Shown: positions 8,471 through 17,589, numbered from the stretch's first letter. The stretch: DNA of 64,000 nucleotides from Selenomonas sp. F0473 (GCF_000315545.1 NZ_JH992902.1:903280-967279), one strand, 5' to 3'. The notes: generated from the sequence alone by a model not told the origin. Numbers and translations are program-made.

Positions 8471-9490
8471 TCATGCGAGAATCTCCTCCACGCGCGCCCA
8501 GTCGATGACCGTCTCCTCAAACGGACGGCGGCGCACACGGTGCGCAAGCGCGAGATGTGCCGCCGCGCGCAGATCATCCGCCGTGATGCCGGCACGCCCC
8601 GCATAGGCGGCATGCGCAAGCGCCGTTTTGATGAGCACAATGTCGCTGCGGTGACCGTCAACGCCGAGTTCGAGAGAGATCCGCGCCGCCTTGTCGATGC
8701 TCTCATCATCCGGCACGAGCGATACAAGCCGCTCTTGCGCCGCGATGATGCGCGCGGCGAGCGCCGCCTGCTCCGCAGCATAGTCCTCTGCAAATGCCGT
8801 AGGGTCGCGCTCATAGGCGAGCCGGCGACGCACAACCTCGGCGCGCTGCGCGGCGTCGCGCTCCCCGCGAATCTCCACGGACAGCGCGAATCGGTCAAGC
8901 AGCTGCGGGCGCAGCTCGCCCTCCTCGGGATTCATCGTCCCGACGAGGACGAACCGCGCGGGATGCGCATAGGAGACGCCCTCGCGCTCCACGGTATTGA
9001 CGCCCATCGCCGCCGAATCGAGGAGGATGTCCACGATGTGGTCCTCCAGCAGGTTCACCTCGTCCACATAGAGAATATTGCGGTTCGCCGCGGCAAGGAT
9101 GCCCGGCTCAAATTTTTTCTTCCCCTCGAGGATGGCCGCTTCGATGTCGAGCGTCCCCGCGACGCGGTCCTCCGTCGCGTTCACGGGCAGTTCCACGACG
9201 CGCATGGGGCGCGGCTCTTCGGCGAGCGTTTCCCCCGCCGCGCGTTTCTCCGCGCAGTCGGCACAGAGCGATCCGCCCGTCGGCGCGCACCGGTAGCGGC
9301 AGCCGCGCACCGTGCGCAGCGGCGGCAGGAGCGCCGCGAGCGAGCGCACCGCCGTCGATTTCGCCGTGCCCTTCTCCCCGCGCAGCAGCACGCCGCCGAG
9401 CGTCGGGTCAATGACGTTCAGGATGAGCGCAAGTTTCATCTCCTCCTGCCCGACGATGGCCGCAAAGGGATATGTATACTCCTGTTTCAT
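8471..9490 (-). CDS. ChlI/BchI-like chelatase AAA+ ATPase subunit
   Basis: About 339 residues from the ATG at 9490; the TTG at 9493 immediately precedes it. Walker A GEKGTAKS lies at 38-45, Walker B is in ILYVDEVNLL, and the sensor region VGTMNPEEGELRPQLLDRF is present. Four cysteines at 64, 68, 76 and 79 (CX3CX7CX2C) form a possible metal- or redox-sensing site that is common in this subfamily. The I subunit forms the ATP-hydrolysing ring that drives metal insertion or removal with the D and H/CobN subunits. The gene lies between the TonB receptor and the ChlD-like gene. Confidence 0.9.
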   Translation of the reverse strand: MKQEYTYPFAAIVGQEEMKLALILNVIDPTLGGVLLRGEKGTAKSTAVRSLAALLPPLRTVRGCRYRCAPTGGSLCADCAEKRAAGETLAEEPRPMRVVELPVNATEDRVAGTLDIEAAILEGKKKFEPGILAAANRNILYVDEVNLLEDHIVDILLDSAAMGVNTVEREGVSYAHPARFVLVGTMNPEEGELRPQLLDRFALSVEIRGERDAAQRAEVVRRRLAYERDPTAFAEDYAAEQAALAARIIAAQERLVSLVPDDESIDKAARISLELGVDGHRSDIVLIKTALAHAAYAGRAGITADDLRAAAHLALAHRVRRRPFEETVIDWARVEEILA

Positions 9491-9511
9491 CAAAAACCTC
9501 AGTCTAATATC

Positions 9512-11401
9512 TTAGAACTCGTAAGTCAGCCCCGCTTGGAAGAACCGCCCCGGCCCCGGGTAATACTTGCTGTTATAGACGGGGTACTGTGCATTTGTGA
9601 GATTCAGCAGCTTCACATAGGCGTTCGTATGCGCGTCGATCGCATAATCGACATTCAGATCGACGATCGTATAACTTTTCTGTCCAAAAAGAGTGCGGTC
9701 CAGCCCGGCGCCCATCGTCGCGAACAAATTGGCCTTCCATGCGCCCGCCCCATAGTGAACGCCGATACGGTAACCGTTCGGTCGGGTATTCGAGTTCTCC
9801 CAAACAAGCCCCTGTCCCGTCCCTCTGTCACGCTCCGTACGAATGTAAGAGTAGCCGAGATCATAACTCCACGCCTTGCTCAGTTCCTGCCGATAGGTCA
9901 GTTCCAGCCCGCGCTTCTTCTCCAAGTCGATATTCGTCGCGTAATAGTCCGACCAATTTGGAGAAACCCAGCGAATCGCATCGTGAATCTTGCTCCGGAA
10001 CGCGCTGACCTCAATGGACTTCGTCCCGTCAAACGCATGGCGCACGCCGACGGTCTCCGTGTGGCCGCTCTCCGGTTTCAGATTGCGGTTGCCGTACATG
10101 CCGCCCCACATGCTGACGCTGTGGTAAAAGAGGTCGTCCGCCTGCGGCGCGGCGAACACCCTGCCCCACGACGCGTAGAGCTGCGTCTTGTCGCTCGCCG
10201 CGTAGTTCACGGCGAGTTTCGGCGAGTAATGCGTGCCAAACTCGCTGTGATGATCCATCCGCAGCCCGGGGATGACCGACCATTTCCCCATCTCTAAGGT
10301 ATCCTGCACGTAGGCCGCCGTATTCGTCAGTTTCTCCCCGTCATATCCGTTCGCAAGGTTCGTCGAGCTGCTGCGGTGCCATTCCAGGCCGGCGACGAGG
10401 CGGTTATTGGGATCGATCTGCCAGCCGTTCTGATAGTCGACGCCCGTGAGGCGGGATTGGAACGCCCCGCTGAACTTCATGGATTTATAGTTGTCAAAGA
10501 CGCGCAGAACGCCCGGCGTCGTCGTATTTTCCTTAAAATTGTACGAAGCGCTCCAATCGTTATAAAGCCGATCCACATGATTGGTGTTCCTGAATTGCAG
10601 ATTGTGGCTGTCCCCGCTGAGCGTATGATGAACGACGGAAAGCGTCAGCGAATCGCCCGCGCCGAGCTTCTTATCGACGCGCAGGCTCAGTTCGTTGTTG
10701 CGGTAATCGCTGTCCGGCATTTTCCGCGTCTCGCCGTCCGATTTGTAACGCATATAGCCGCGCCGGTCGATGCCGCCCGCAATCGTCCAGCGCCAATCGC
10801 CCGCGCTGCCCTCGTGCATGACGCGGTACTCCTGCGTGCTCCACGCGCCTGCCGCCACATCGAGCGTCGTGCGGTTCTCCTTGCCGCGTTTCGTGATGAT
10901 ATTTATCACGCCGCCCGCCGCATCGCTGCCGTAGAGTGCGGATCCGGCGCCCTTCACGATCTCGATGCGCTCGATCATCGACATGGGCGGCACTTCCTTC
11001 AGCGATGCGCCCGCTCTGCCGCTCCCCGTCCCCTGGTCGCTGTTGATGCGTCGGCCGTCGACGAGCACGAGCACGCGGTCGTCGCCGTTCAGGCGCACCA
11101 TGTCCTGCATACCGGACTTCATGACGACGACGCCGTTCACATGGGAGAGCGCCTCCGCAGCGTCGCGGTACCGGTTCTCCGTAATCTCCTCGGCAGTCAC
11201 GACCGCGACGTTCGCCGCCGTCTTCGCAATCGGCGTGGGAATGCGCTCCGCCGTCACAACGATATCCGGCAATGTATATGTATCGCTATCTTGATATTCT
11301 TCCGCATATACATTGCTGCCGCAATACGCCCCCGTCAGCAGGGCGGCTGCGACGGCAGCCGAGAGTTTCCGCTGTGCATTCTTTGTGTTCCATGCGTTCA
11401 T
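9512..11401 (-). CDS. btuB: TonB-dependent outer-membrane receptor, BtuB-like
   Basis: A 629-residue receptor with an N-terminal signal peptide ending near NVYA-EE, a TonB-box-like segment (DIVVTAER), a plug domain (residues about 60-170, with LVLVDGRRIN and GSDAAGGVINIIT) and a 22-strand-type barrel ending in the terminal Phe (GLTYEF). The length fits BtuB (about 600) better than large siderophore receptors (over 700). The ATG follows GGAGGAA. Position between two binding lipoproteins and the chelatase ATPases, all under a cobalamin riboswitch, supports corrinoid uptake. Heme or another chelate remains possible. No tonB/exbBD genes are in the window. Confidence 0.88.
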   Translation of the reverse strand: MNAWNTKNAQRKLSAAVAAALLTGAYCGSNVYAEEYQDSDTYTLPDIVVTAERIPTPIAKTAANVAVVTAEEITENRYRDAAEALSHVNGVVVMKSGMQDMVRLNGDDRVLVLVDGRRINSDQGTGSGRAGASLKEVPPMSMIERIEIVKGAGSALYGSDAAGGVINIITKRGKENRTTLDVAAGAWSTQEYRVMHEGSAGDWRWTIAGGIDRRGYMRYKSDGETRKMPDSDYRNNELSLRVDKKLGAGDSLTLSVVHHTLSGDSHNLQFRNTNHVDRLYNDWSASYNFKENTTTPGVLRVFDNYKSMKFSGAFQSRLTGVDYQNGWQIDPNNRLVAGLEWHRSSSTNLANGYDGEKLTNTAAYVQDTLEMGKWSVIPGLRMDHHSEFGTHYSPKLAVNYAASDKTQLYASWGRVFAAPQADDLFYHSVSMWGGMYGNRNLKPESGHTETVGVRHAFDGTKSIEVSAFRSKIHDAIRWVSPNWSDYYATNIDLEKKRGLELTYRQELSKAWSYDLGYSYIRTERDRGTGQGLVWENSNTRPNGYRIGVHYGAGAWKANLFATMGAGLDRTLFGQKSYTIVDLNVDYAIDAHTNAYVKLLNLTNAQYPVYNSKYYPGPGRFFQAGLTYEF

Positions 11402-11485
11402 TTCAGTTCCTCCAAATTTCTTAAAGCGCCGTGTATATCATCGCGTCCGCCTCATAGAGGACGGGCGCGCATATCTGACTGTCCG

Positions 11486-12466
11486 CTACTTGACCGCCGT
11501 CAGATGCAGTCCGTCGGGCTGCGCAAACGCGTCGCCGTACGCCATATACGCGATCTCCTGCGCGCCGAATACGACGTCCTGCGAGCCGTTGTAGATGTAG
11601 CCCTCGCGCGGCTCGCGTAGCGCGCCCGTCTTGATTGCCTTCAGTGTGGCGAGCGCGGGATCGCCGAGATATTTCTGGCGGAACGCGGCCACGTCGTAAG
11701 TGCCGTGCGCGTTGTAGGTCGGCAGGAAAAGGATGTCGGGATCGATCGAGACGAGCTGCTCCTTCGTCATAACCTGCCCCGTATGAATCCCCAGCTCCGC
11801 CATACCGTTCTTCACTCCCGCATAGCCGCACGCGTCGTCAAAGGTCGATCCGATGCCGCCGTACGAACTCATGAGGGAGATGAGGACGACGGTCTTGCGC
11901 TCCGCCGCAGGAATGGCATCCGTCCGATTTTTGAGCGCGGCGAGTTTCTCGTCCATCTGCCGCACGAGGTCTTCCCCGCGCGCCGGCTCTCCCGCGGCCG
12001 CGGCGAGGAGCGTGACCGTCTCGCGGATCTCGTCGATACTGCGTACGCCCTTGCAGACGACGACGGGGATGCCGAGATCGCGCAGGCTGTCGACAATGGT
12101 GATATCCCCCCAGTCGGGCGCAACGACGAGGTCGGGATGCAGCGCCATGAGCTGCTCGCTCGTCGGCATGCCGATCTTCTCCGGAATCTGCCGGGCGATC
12201 TCCGGGATGTTCGAACTGACGGGATCGTCCGCAAGCGCGTTGACCGCTGCCATACGCTCGGGTTCAACCAGCCCGAGCATGGTGATGTCGGTGCTGAGCG
12301 AGAGCGTCACGATGCGCTGCGGTTTTTCCGCAAAGTGCGTGACATGCCCTTGGATGTCCGTAACGTCGTAACCGCCCGACGCGGCATTCTGCGCCGTATC
12401 TTTGCCGCAGCCCGCCAGCGGAAGCAGCAGAAAGAATACGACGATCAATCGAAGAAATTTCATCAT
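11486..12466 (-). CDS. Periplasmic binding lipoprotein, BtuF/FecB family (copy 1)
   Basis: A 326-residue helical-backbone-metal-receptor-type solute-binding protein with a lipoprotein signal (lipobox LAGC, Cys20). The N-terminal lobe has the QRIVTLS and IPEK motifs. The C-terminal part carries GQVMTKEQLV, FLPTYNAHGTYD and a YNGSQDVVFGAQE block that the adjacent paralogue shares. It delivers the ligand to the BtuC/BtuD-like importer. The start overlaps the upstream paralogue by 4 bp (ATGA). Having two divergent binding proteins for one permease suggests two ligand forms. Confidence 0.87.
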   Translation of the reverse strand: MMKFLRLIVVFFLLLPLAGCGKDTAQNAASGGYDVTDIQGHVTHFAEKPQRIVTLSLSTDITMLGLVEPERMAAVNALADDPVSSNIPEIARQIPEKIGMPTSEQLMALHPDLVVAPDWGDITIVDSLRDLGIPVVVCKGVRSIDEIRETVTLLAAAAGEPARGEDLVRQMDEKLAALKNRTDAIPAAERKTVVLISLMSSYGGIGSTFDDACGYAGVKNGMAELGIHTGQVMTKEQLVSIDPDILFLPTYNAHGTYDVAAFRQKYLGDPALATLKAIKTGALREPREGYIYNGSQDVVFGAQEIAYMAYGDAFAQPDGLHLTAVK

Positions 12467-13461
12467 TCATCCTCCACAGCAGACAGATGCCGGTTGGTCG
12501 GCTGGGCAAACGCGTCGCCGTAGAGCATCGCCGCCGTCTCCTGCGCACCGAACACGACGTTCTGCGAGCCGTCATAGAGATAGTGCCCCCACGGATGCTT
12601 GATATGCCCCTCGCGCACCGCCGTCATCTGCGCGAGCGACGGGTCGCTCACATACTCGCGCCCGTAGGTCTCCTCATTGGAAGACGGGATGCGGTACGTC
12701 GGCAGGAAGATGTAGTCGGGATTCGCCGCGACGAGCTGTTCCTTCGTCATGACCTGCCCGCTCTTATTCCCCGCCGCCGCCTTCGCGTTGATTGCCCCCG
12801 CGTAATTGCACATGATGTCAAAGCTGCACCCCGCGCCGCCGTAGCCCGCCATGATGGAGACAAAGGCGACGCTCTTGCCGCGCTGCTCCGCGGGGACCTC
12901 CTCGACGCGCCGTTTGAGGTCGTCGAGCCCCTCCTGCATCATCGCGACGAGCTTTTCGCCGCGCTCGGGCTCGCCGACCGCATCCGCCGCGAGGCGGATG
13001 TTGAAGACGATGTCGTCGAGGTCGCGTACCTGCCGGCAGGCGACGACCGAAATCCCGAGCGCGCGCAGCGCGTCGACCTGCTCAGCCGGCATGAAGGGGA
13101 CGGTGAAGATGAGGTCGGGGTTCATCGACGCCGCCTTTTCCACCGAGGGCATCCGTGGGATTGCGTTCGGCACGCGCTGCGCCAGTGCCGCGACGTTCGA
13201 GCGCGCGGGGTCGGTGTGCAGCTCGTCAATCGAAATCATGCGCTCCGGCTCGACGAGCCCGAGCAGCAGCTCGTCCATCGACATCGAGTAGGTCATGATG
13301 CGCTGCGCCTTCGCCGGCACTTCGACCCGCGTCCCCTGCGCGTCGGTGACGAAATGTTTTTCGGTGGGCTTTGCCGCCTCCTCGCTCCTGCAGCCCGCGC
13401 AGGCGAGCATTAGCATGAGCACGAGGAGCAGCGCCGCAGCGCTCCGTCGTCCTTTATCCAT
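12463..13461 (-). CDS. Periplasmic binding lipoprotein, BtuF/FecB family (copy 2)
   Basis: About 332 residues from the ATG at 13461, with GGAGG nine bases upstream; a GTG at 13467 sits too close to that site. The lipobox is ACAGC. It is clearly paralogous to the following gene: both have GQVMTKEQLV, LPTY, YDGSQNVVFGAQE and YGDAFAQP near the C-terminus. It overlaps the CobN-like stop by 8 bp. It is expected to sit lipid-anchored on the periplasmic face of the inner membrane and to bind the ligand taken up by the TonB receptor. Confidence 0.87.
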   Translation of the reverse strand: MDKGRRSAAALLLVLMLMLACAGCRSEEAAKPTEKHFVTDAQGTRVEVPAKAQRIMTYSMSMDELLLGLVEPERMISIDELHTDPARSNVAALAQRVPNAIPRMPSVEKAASMNPDLIFTVPFMPAEQVDALRALGISVVACRQVRDLDDIVFNIRLAADAVGEPERGEKLVAMMQEGLDDLKRRVEEVPAEQRGKSVAFVSIMAGYGGAGCSFDIMCNYAGAINAKAAAGNKSGQVMTKEQLVAANPDYIFLPTYRIPSSNEETYGREYVSDPSLAQMTAVREGHIKHPWGHYLYDGSQNVVFGAQETAAMLYGDAFAQPTNRHLSAVEDE

Positions 13462-16400
13462 CCGCACGTTCCTCCAGCTCTCCTTCCATTGACAGATAGA
13501 GCTCCCGCAGCTGCGCGAGCGTCTCTTCCTCCGCCTGCCACAGCCCGCGGTGCGCCGCCTCCAGCAGCGTCTCCGCGATGCGGTGCAGCGCCCACGGGTT
13601 GACCTCGTTCATCCACGCCCGCATCTCCTCATCAAGCGCGTATTTCTCCGCGTACTTCTCGTACATCCAGTCCTCCATGACCGCGCTCGTCGCGTCCCAT
13701 TGGTAGCTGTGCGCGAGATAGGAGGCGAGGTCGGAGGCGCCCTTGTAGCCGTGTTTCTTCATCCCGTTGATGAACTTCGGGTTCATCGCCTCGGCGCGGA
13801 AGATGCGTTTCGCCTCCGCCTGCACCGTGCGGACACACGTGCGCCGCCGGTCGGAGCTGTCTCCGCTGTAGGAGCGCGGCGCTTTCCCCGTGAGGGCGCG
13901 CACCGTCGCAATCATACCGCCATGGTACGCGTTGAAATCGTCGGACGTGAACATATGCGTCTCGCGGTTGTCCTCGTTCTTAATCGTGACTTCGAGCCCC
14001 GCCATGCGCCGGCGGAAAATCTCCGGCTCGTAGTTGCCGCAGACGCCGTCCTTGTAGGCATGTCCCGAGAACCGCGTATAGACCGCGGCGAGGTCATCGA
14101 GGGTCTCCCATTCCTTGGATTCCAACAGCGCGCCGATGCCTGCGCCGTACGCGCCCGGCGGGTCGCCGAAGATACGGTAGGACGCCTTCTCCCACGCCGC
14201 AGCCTCCTCTTCGCCCGCCGCGATGAGCTCCGCCGCGTCCTCCTCCATGTGCTTACGAATGTAGTTCTCCTCATGGGATTCGTCGAGCGCGCCCGCCATG
14301 CGCGCCGCCTCGTCCAGCCAGCGCGCGCCGTCGGGCATCGTATCGCGGAAGAGGCCGCTGATGCGCCCCGTCACGTCGATGCGCGGGCGCCCGAGCTCCG
14401 CCAGCGGGATGACCTCGATATCGCGCACGCGCCCGCTCGGCTGCTGCCATACGGGGCGGATGCCCATGAGATAGAGGAACTCCGCGATACATTGACCGTG
14501 GCTGCGCATGTTCGAACCCGCCCAGAGCACAATGCCGACCGCCTCGGGATAACGCCCCTCCGTGCGGATATAGTCCTCGATGACGGCGTCGCCGAGCTGC
14601 CGCCCGAGCTCCCACGCTGCGGGCGACGGGAGCGTTCGCGGGTCGATGCCGAAGAAATTGCGTCCCGTCGGCAGGAGGTCTGCCCCGCCGCTTGACGGCG
14701 CGCCGCCCGGCGCAGGCTCGATGTAGGCGCCCGAGAGCGCCGTCACCGTATGCGTTATCTCCTCGTCCGTGCGCCTGAGGTTCGGCACGACATCCATGCA
14801 GATATACGAGAGGACGCGCGCGAGCTGCGGCCGCGTCTCTGCGCCGCACTCCTCCCGCGTAACCGCTTTCATCACCGCATCGGCGGCATCCGGTGCGAAA
14901 TCCTCCGCCATCAGTGCGGCGACGAGCCGCGTGCCGAGTTCTTCGAGGCGGTCGAGCGCCATGCCGTAGGTCGTGCCGTCGGGGAGGAGCGTGCCGCCCG
15001 CATCCAGCAGCGCGTCGTAGTCCAGCCCCTGCCCCGCCGCGAGCACGCGCGTCAGCGCAGGGATGTCGCCGTTATCCATACGGACGAGGGATTTCACATA
15101 GTCGACGCGGTCCTCTTCGGGCGGCATGCGCCCGAGGACATGGAGCCCCGTGCGAATCTGCAGGTTCTTGAGGTCGGTCACGTAGTTGTGCAGGCGCAGC
15201 GCGTATGCGTCGAAGTCCTCCTCCTCCGGCACCTCATCCTCGAGATGCGCCGCGCGCGCCGCCTCGCGCACGAGCTCAGCCGCAGCGTCCGCCGCCTCCG
15301 GCTGCGTGCGGACGAAATGCCCGTACTCATCGAGCGCCCGCTCAAGCTCTGCGATGTCGTCGCACGCTCCCGCGAGGCTCATCGGCGGCGAGAGATGACT
15401 GATGAGACACGCCGCCCCGCGCCGTTTCGCCTGAATGCCCTCGCCGACAATCGTCATCCAGTAGGGATAGATGTCGGGCAGGTCGCCGATGGAGATATCG
15501 GGATAGCACGAGGGCGAGAGCCCCGCGTTCTTGCCCGGGAGCCATTCGAGCGAGCCGTGCGTCCCGACGTGTACCACGGCGTCCACCCGGCGCACCGTGC
15601 GCAGCCAGTGATAGAACGCGAGGTAGTGATGCGTCGGCGCGGCGTCGGGCGAGTGCAGGAGTTTCCCGGGGTCTTCGCCAAAGCCGCGCGGCGGCTGTAT
15701 CGTAATGAGGATATTTCCCTTTTCGATGCCGGGCAGGATGAACGCATCATCCGCGACGAGCACATCGCCCGGCGGTTCGCCCCAGTCCGCGCGCATGCGC
15801 TCCCGGACGCGCGCGGGGAGCGTTTCAAAGTAATCGCGGTAGTCCGCCACAGAGAGCCGCCCGCAGGCATGCGCGATCTGCTCGTCGGTCAGATAGCGGC
15901 GGTCGTTCGTCGCCTGCGCCGTGATGTCGTCCATGAGCGCCTGCGCCGTCTCTGGGATGTTCTCCACACGGTAGCCCGCATCTCCCATCGCGCGCAGGAG
16001 GCGCACGACGCTCTCGGGCGAATCCAGCCCCGCCGCGCTGCCGATGCTCGCGTTCGTCGGCGGGTAGTTGTGGAAGATGACCGCAATCTTCTTCTCGGCA
16101 TTCTCCTTGCGCCGCAGCATGGCATAGCGCCGCGCCCGCCGCGCGAGGAGTTTCATACGCTCCGTCAGCGGCACATAGACGGAGAGCCCGTCCTCCATGC
16201 GCTGTTTCGCCGCAATCGGCACGGCGTGGATAGCGCCGTCGAACTCCGGCAGACTCACGCTGATGGAGACCTCCATCGCGTTCATCCCGAGCGGCGAATC
16301 CTCCCACTCCGCGCGCTCGGCGAGAATCGTATACGCCTGCAGCCACGGCACGCCGAGCCGGACGAGTTCCTCTATCGCCGTCCCCGCCGCATGCAGAGAG

Positions 16401-17137
16401 AACTTGAGGCAGCTCACCACGACGTCAACCGTCGGCTGCCCGTCACGGTAAAAATACCGCCGGAGCGTCTCGGCAAAGGGCGGCGCGCCGAGCTCTGCGT
16501 TCGCCAGCGTATTCGTAAAGACGGGAACGACGTTCAGCCCCGCCGCCTCAAACGCGCGCACGAGCGCCGTATGATAGGTGAAATCCCCCATCATCCATTC
16601 GGAGCGGTAGAACACGATGCCTGCCGTCGGGCGCGCGGGGTCGATATGCGCCGTACGGTACGCCGCGATGTCGGCGCAGTCCCCGCCGTAGTCCGGGTGC
16701 CATACGCCGTGCCACGGCTGTTCCTGCGGCGCGGGCACCTCCCCCTCATAGCCGCCGAACCGTGCCGCGAGATAGAGCATCGCCCCGCGGACGTTCTCCT
16801 CGCCGTCAAAGCGGAAATAGCGGCGCAGCTCCATCAGCTCGCCGTCCGTTATCCCATGCGAAATACGCTCCGCGCCGCTGTTTTCGACGAGGAACGCATG
16901 ACGTTTCTCCGCGCGCAGCAGATAGGCCGACGCCCGCTGCAGGAACGGGCGGTCAAGCCCCGTCCCCATCCATAGGAAGAGCACGACGTCCGCCGCCGCG
17001 CAGACGCGCATGTGCTCCCGCGACCATTCGTCTTCGCCCTGCACATAGTATGCCGCGCAGGAGACGCCGGCCGGCAGCGCGGACCGCCCCGCCATGTAGA
17101 AATTCCGGGAAACGTTGGTATAAAAGGCGATATGCAT
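13454..17137 (-). CDS. cobN: CobN/BchH-family chelatase large subunit
   Basis: A 1227-residue CobN/Mg-chelatase H-type protein. Family motifs are HNYPPTNASIGSAAGLDSP at residues 356-374, QPPRGFGEDP at 481-490 and HVGTHGSLEWLPGK at 523-536, the signature of the porphyrin/corrin-binding subunit. CobN with two AAA+ partners inserts cobalt into hydrogenobyrinate diamide; BchH inserts magnesium. A CobN-like protein of Bacteroidetes heme operons (HmuS) has instead been linked to metal removal, so the direction here is open. It is the first gene after the cobalamin riboswitch, with AAGGAG upstream of the ATG. The ChlI- and ChlD-like partners lie in the same operon, which supports an ATP-driven three-subunit enzyme. 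Confidence 0.92.
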   Translation of the reverse strand: MHIAFYTNVSRNFYMAGRSALPAGVSCAAYYVQGEDEWSREHMRVCAAADVVLFLWMGTGLDRPFLQRASAYLLRAEKRHAFLVENSGAERISHGITDGELMELRRYFRFDGEENVRGAMLYLAARFGGYEGEVPAPQEQPWHGVWHPDYGGDCADIAAYRTAHIDPARPTAGIVFYRSEWMMGDFTYHTALVRAFEAAGLNVVPVFTNTLANAELGAPPFAETLRRYFYRDGQPTVDVVVSCLKFSLHAAGTAIEELVRLGVPWLQAYTILAERAEWEDSPLGMNAMEVSISVSLPEFDGAIHAVPIAAKQRMEDGLSVYVPLTERMKLLARRARRYAMLRRKENAEKKIAVIFHNYPPTNASIGSAAGLDSPESVVRLLRAMGDAGYRVENIPETAQALMDDITAQATNDRRYLTDEQIAHACGRLSVADYRDYFETLPARVRERMRADWGEPPGDVLVADDAFILPGIEKGNILITIQPPRGFGEDPGKLLHSPDAAPTHHYLAFYHWLRTVRRVDAVVHVGTHGSLEWLPGKNAGLSPSCYPDISIGDLPDIYPYWMTIVGEGIQAKRRGAACLISHLSPPMSLAGACDDIAELERALDEYGHFVRTQPEAADAAAELVREAARAAHLEDEVPEEEDFDAYALRLHNYVTDLKNLQIRTGLHVLGRMPPEEDRVDYVKSLVRMDNGDIPALTRVLAAGQGLDYDALLDAGGTLLPDGTTYGMALDRLEELGTRLVAALMAEDFAPDAADAVMKAVTREECGAETRPQLARVLSYICMDVVPNLRRTDEEITHTVTALSGAYIEPAPGGAPSSGGADLLPTGRNFFGIDPRTLPSPAAWELGRQLGDAVIEDYIRTEGRYPEAVGIVLWAGSNMRSHGQCIAEFLYLMGIRPVWQQPSGRVRDIEVIPLAELGRPRIDVTGRISGLFRDTMPDGARWLDEAARMAGALDESHEENYIRKHMEEDAAELIAAGEEEAAAWEKASYRIFGDPPGAYGAGIGALLESKEWETLDDLAAVYTRFSGHAYKDGVCGNYEPEIFRRRMAGLEVTIKNEDNRETHMFTSDDFNAYHGGMIATVRALTGKAPRSYSGDSSDRRRTCVRTVQAEAKRIFRAEAMNPKFINGMKKHGYKGASDLASYLAHSYQWDATSAVMEDWMYEKYAEKYALDEEMRAWMNEVNPWALHRIAETLLEAAHRGLWQAEEETLAQLRELYLSMEGELEERADG

Positions 17138-17173
17138 AACGCCGATAACTCCTTATTATAATGCTTCGGGCAA

Positions 17174-17199
17174 TAAAAAAATCCACCCTTCGGTGGATT
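17174..17199 (-). terminator. Riboswitch-controlled intrinsic terminator
   Basis: On the minus strand AATCCACC, a GAAG loop and GGTGGATT are followed by seven T residues. It lies between the B12 box and the cobN-like ribosome site, the position expected for the expression platform. Confidence 0.88.
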
Positions 17200-17490
17200 C
17201 TCGGTGCTCACAGTATCTCCGGCATATGTTCCGACCGCGCCGGCTGCGCACGCCGCAAATCCCCTCCCCATCGCTCGTGGGTCAAACGGTGACTGTCGGC
17301 CGGGCAGTTCTCCTGGCTTAGGTTCATAACGTTTTTGCGCCTTCCCAAAGCATACGCTTCAGTGGCTCTATCGAAAAGCGCAAAAGCATCGCGCTTTTCT
17401 GCAAATTCGCTCCCCCATACAGTGGCGTGACCGCGCCGGAAATGCTCCGGCTTCTCTATTAAATCCCTGCGGATACCCGACCCGTACAGC
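17174..17490 (-). ncRNA. Cobalamin riboswitch with intrinsic terminator
   Basis: Read on the minus strand, the leader has the conserved B12 box AAGCCAGGAGAACTGCCC (17302-17319). Upstream of it is the CGGCGCGGTCACGCCACTG core (about 17420-17440) following a GCCGGAG...CCGG helix, as in the adenosylcobalamin riboswitch. The expression platform is a hairpin plus T-run at 17174-17199, just before the cobN-like start. Ligand binding should therefore terminate transcription of the whole operon. The 5' boundary is approximate; no structure model was run. Confidence 0.92.
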
Positions 17491-17561
17491 AAAACGGGCA
17501 TGCGTCAGCGGGAGGCTGCGCACGTCGTTCGTCCATCTGCACCTTTATATTATTCGCGCTT

Positions 17562-17589
17562 ATTATAACATTGATTTTATGCTTGTCAA
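17562..17589 (-). promoter_or_regulatory. Promoter of the cobalamin-riboswitch operon
   Basis: On the minus strand a perfect TTGACA (17584-17589) and TATAAT (17562-17567) are separated by 16 bp. The -35 box overlaps the stop codon of lpxL (17586-17588). Transcription would start near 17555, giving a leader of roughly 400 nt that contains the riboswitch. Confidence 0.8.

Noticed and set aside
14750-16975. 741-codon plus-strand open frame antisense to cobN
   Set aside because: It is Arg/His-rich with no family motifs, a typical GC-rich shadow of the strong cobN frame on minus.
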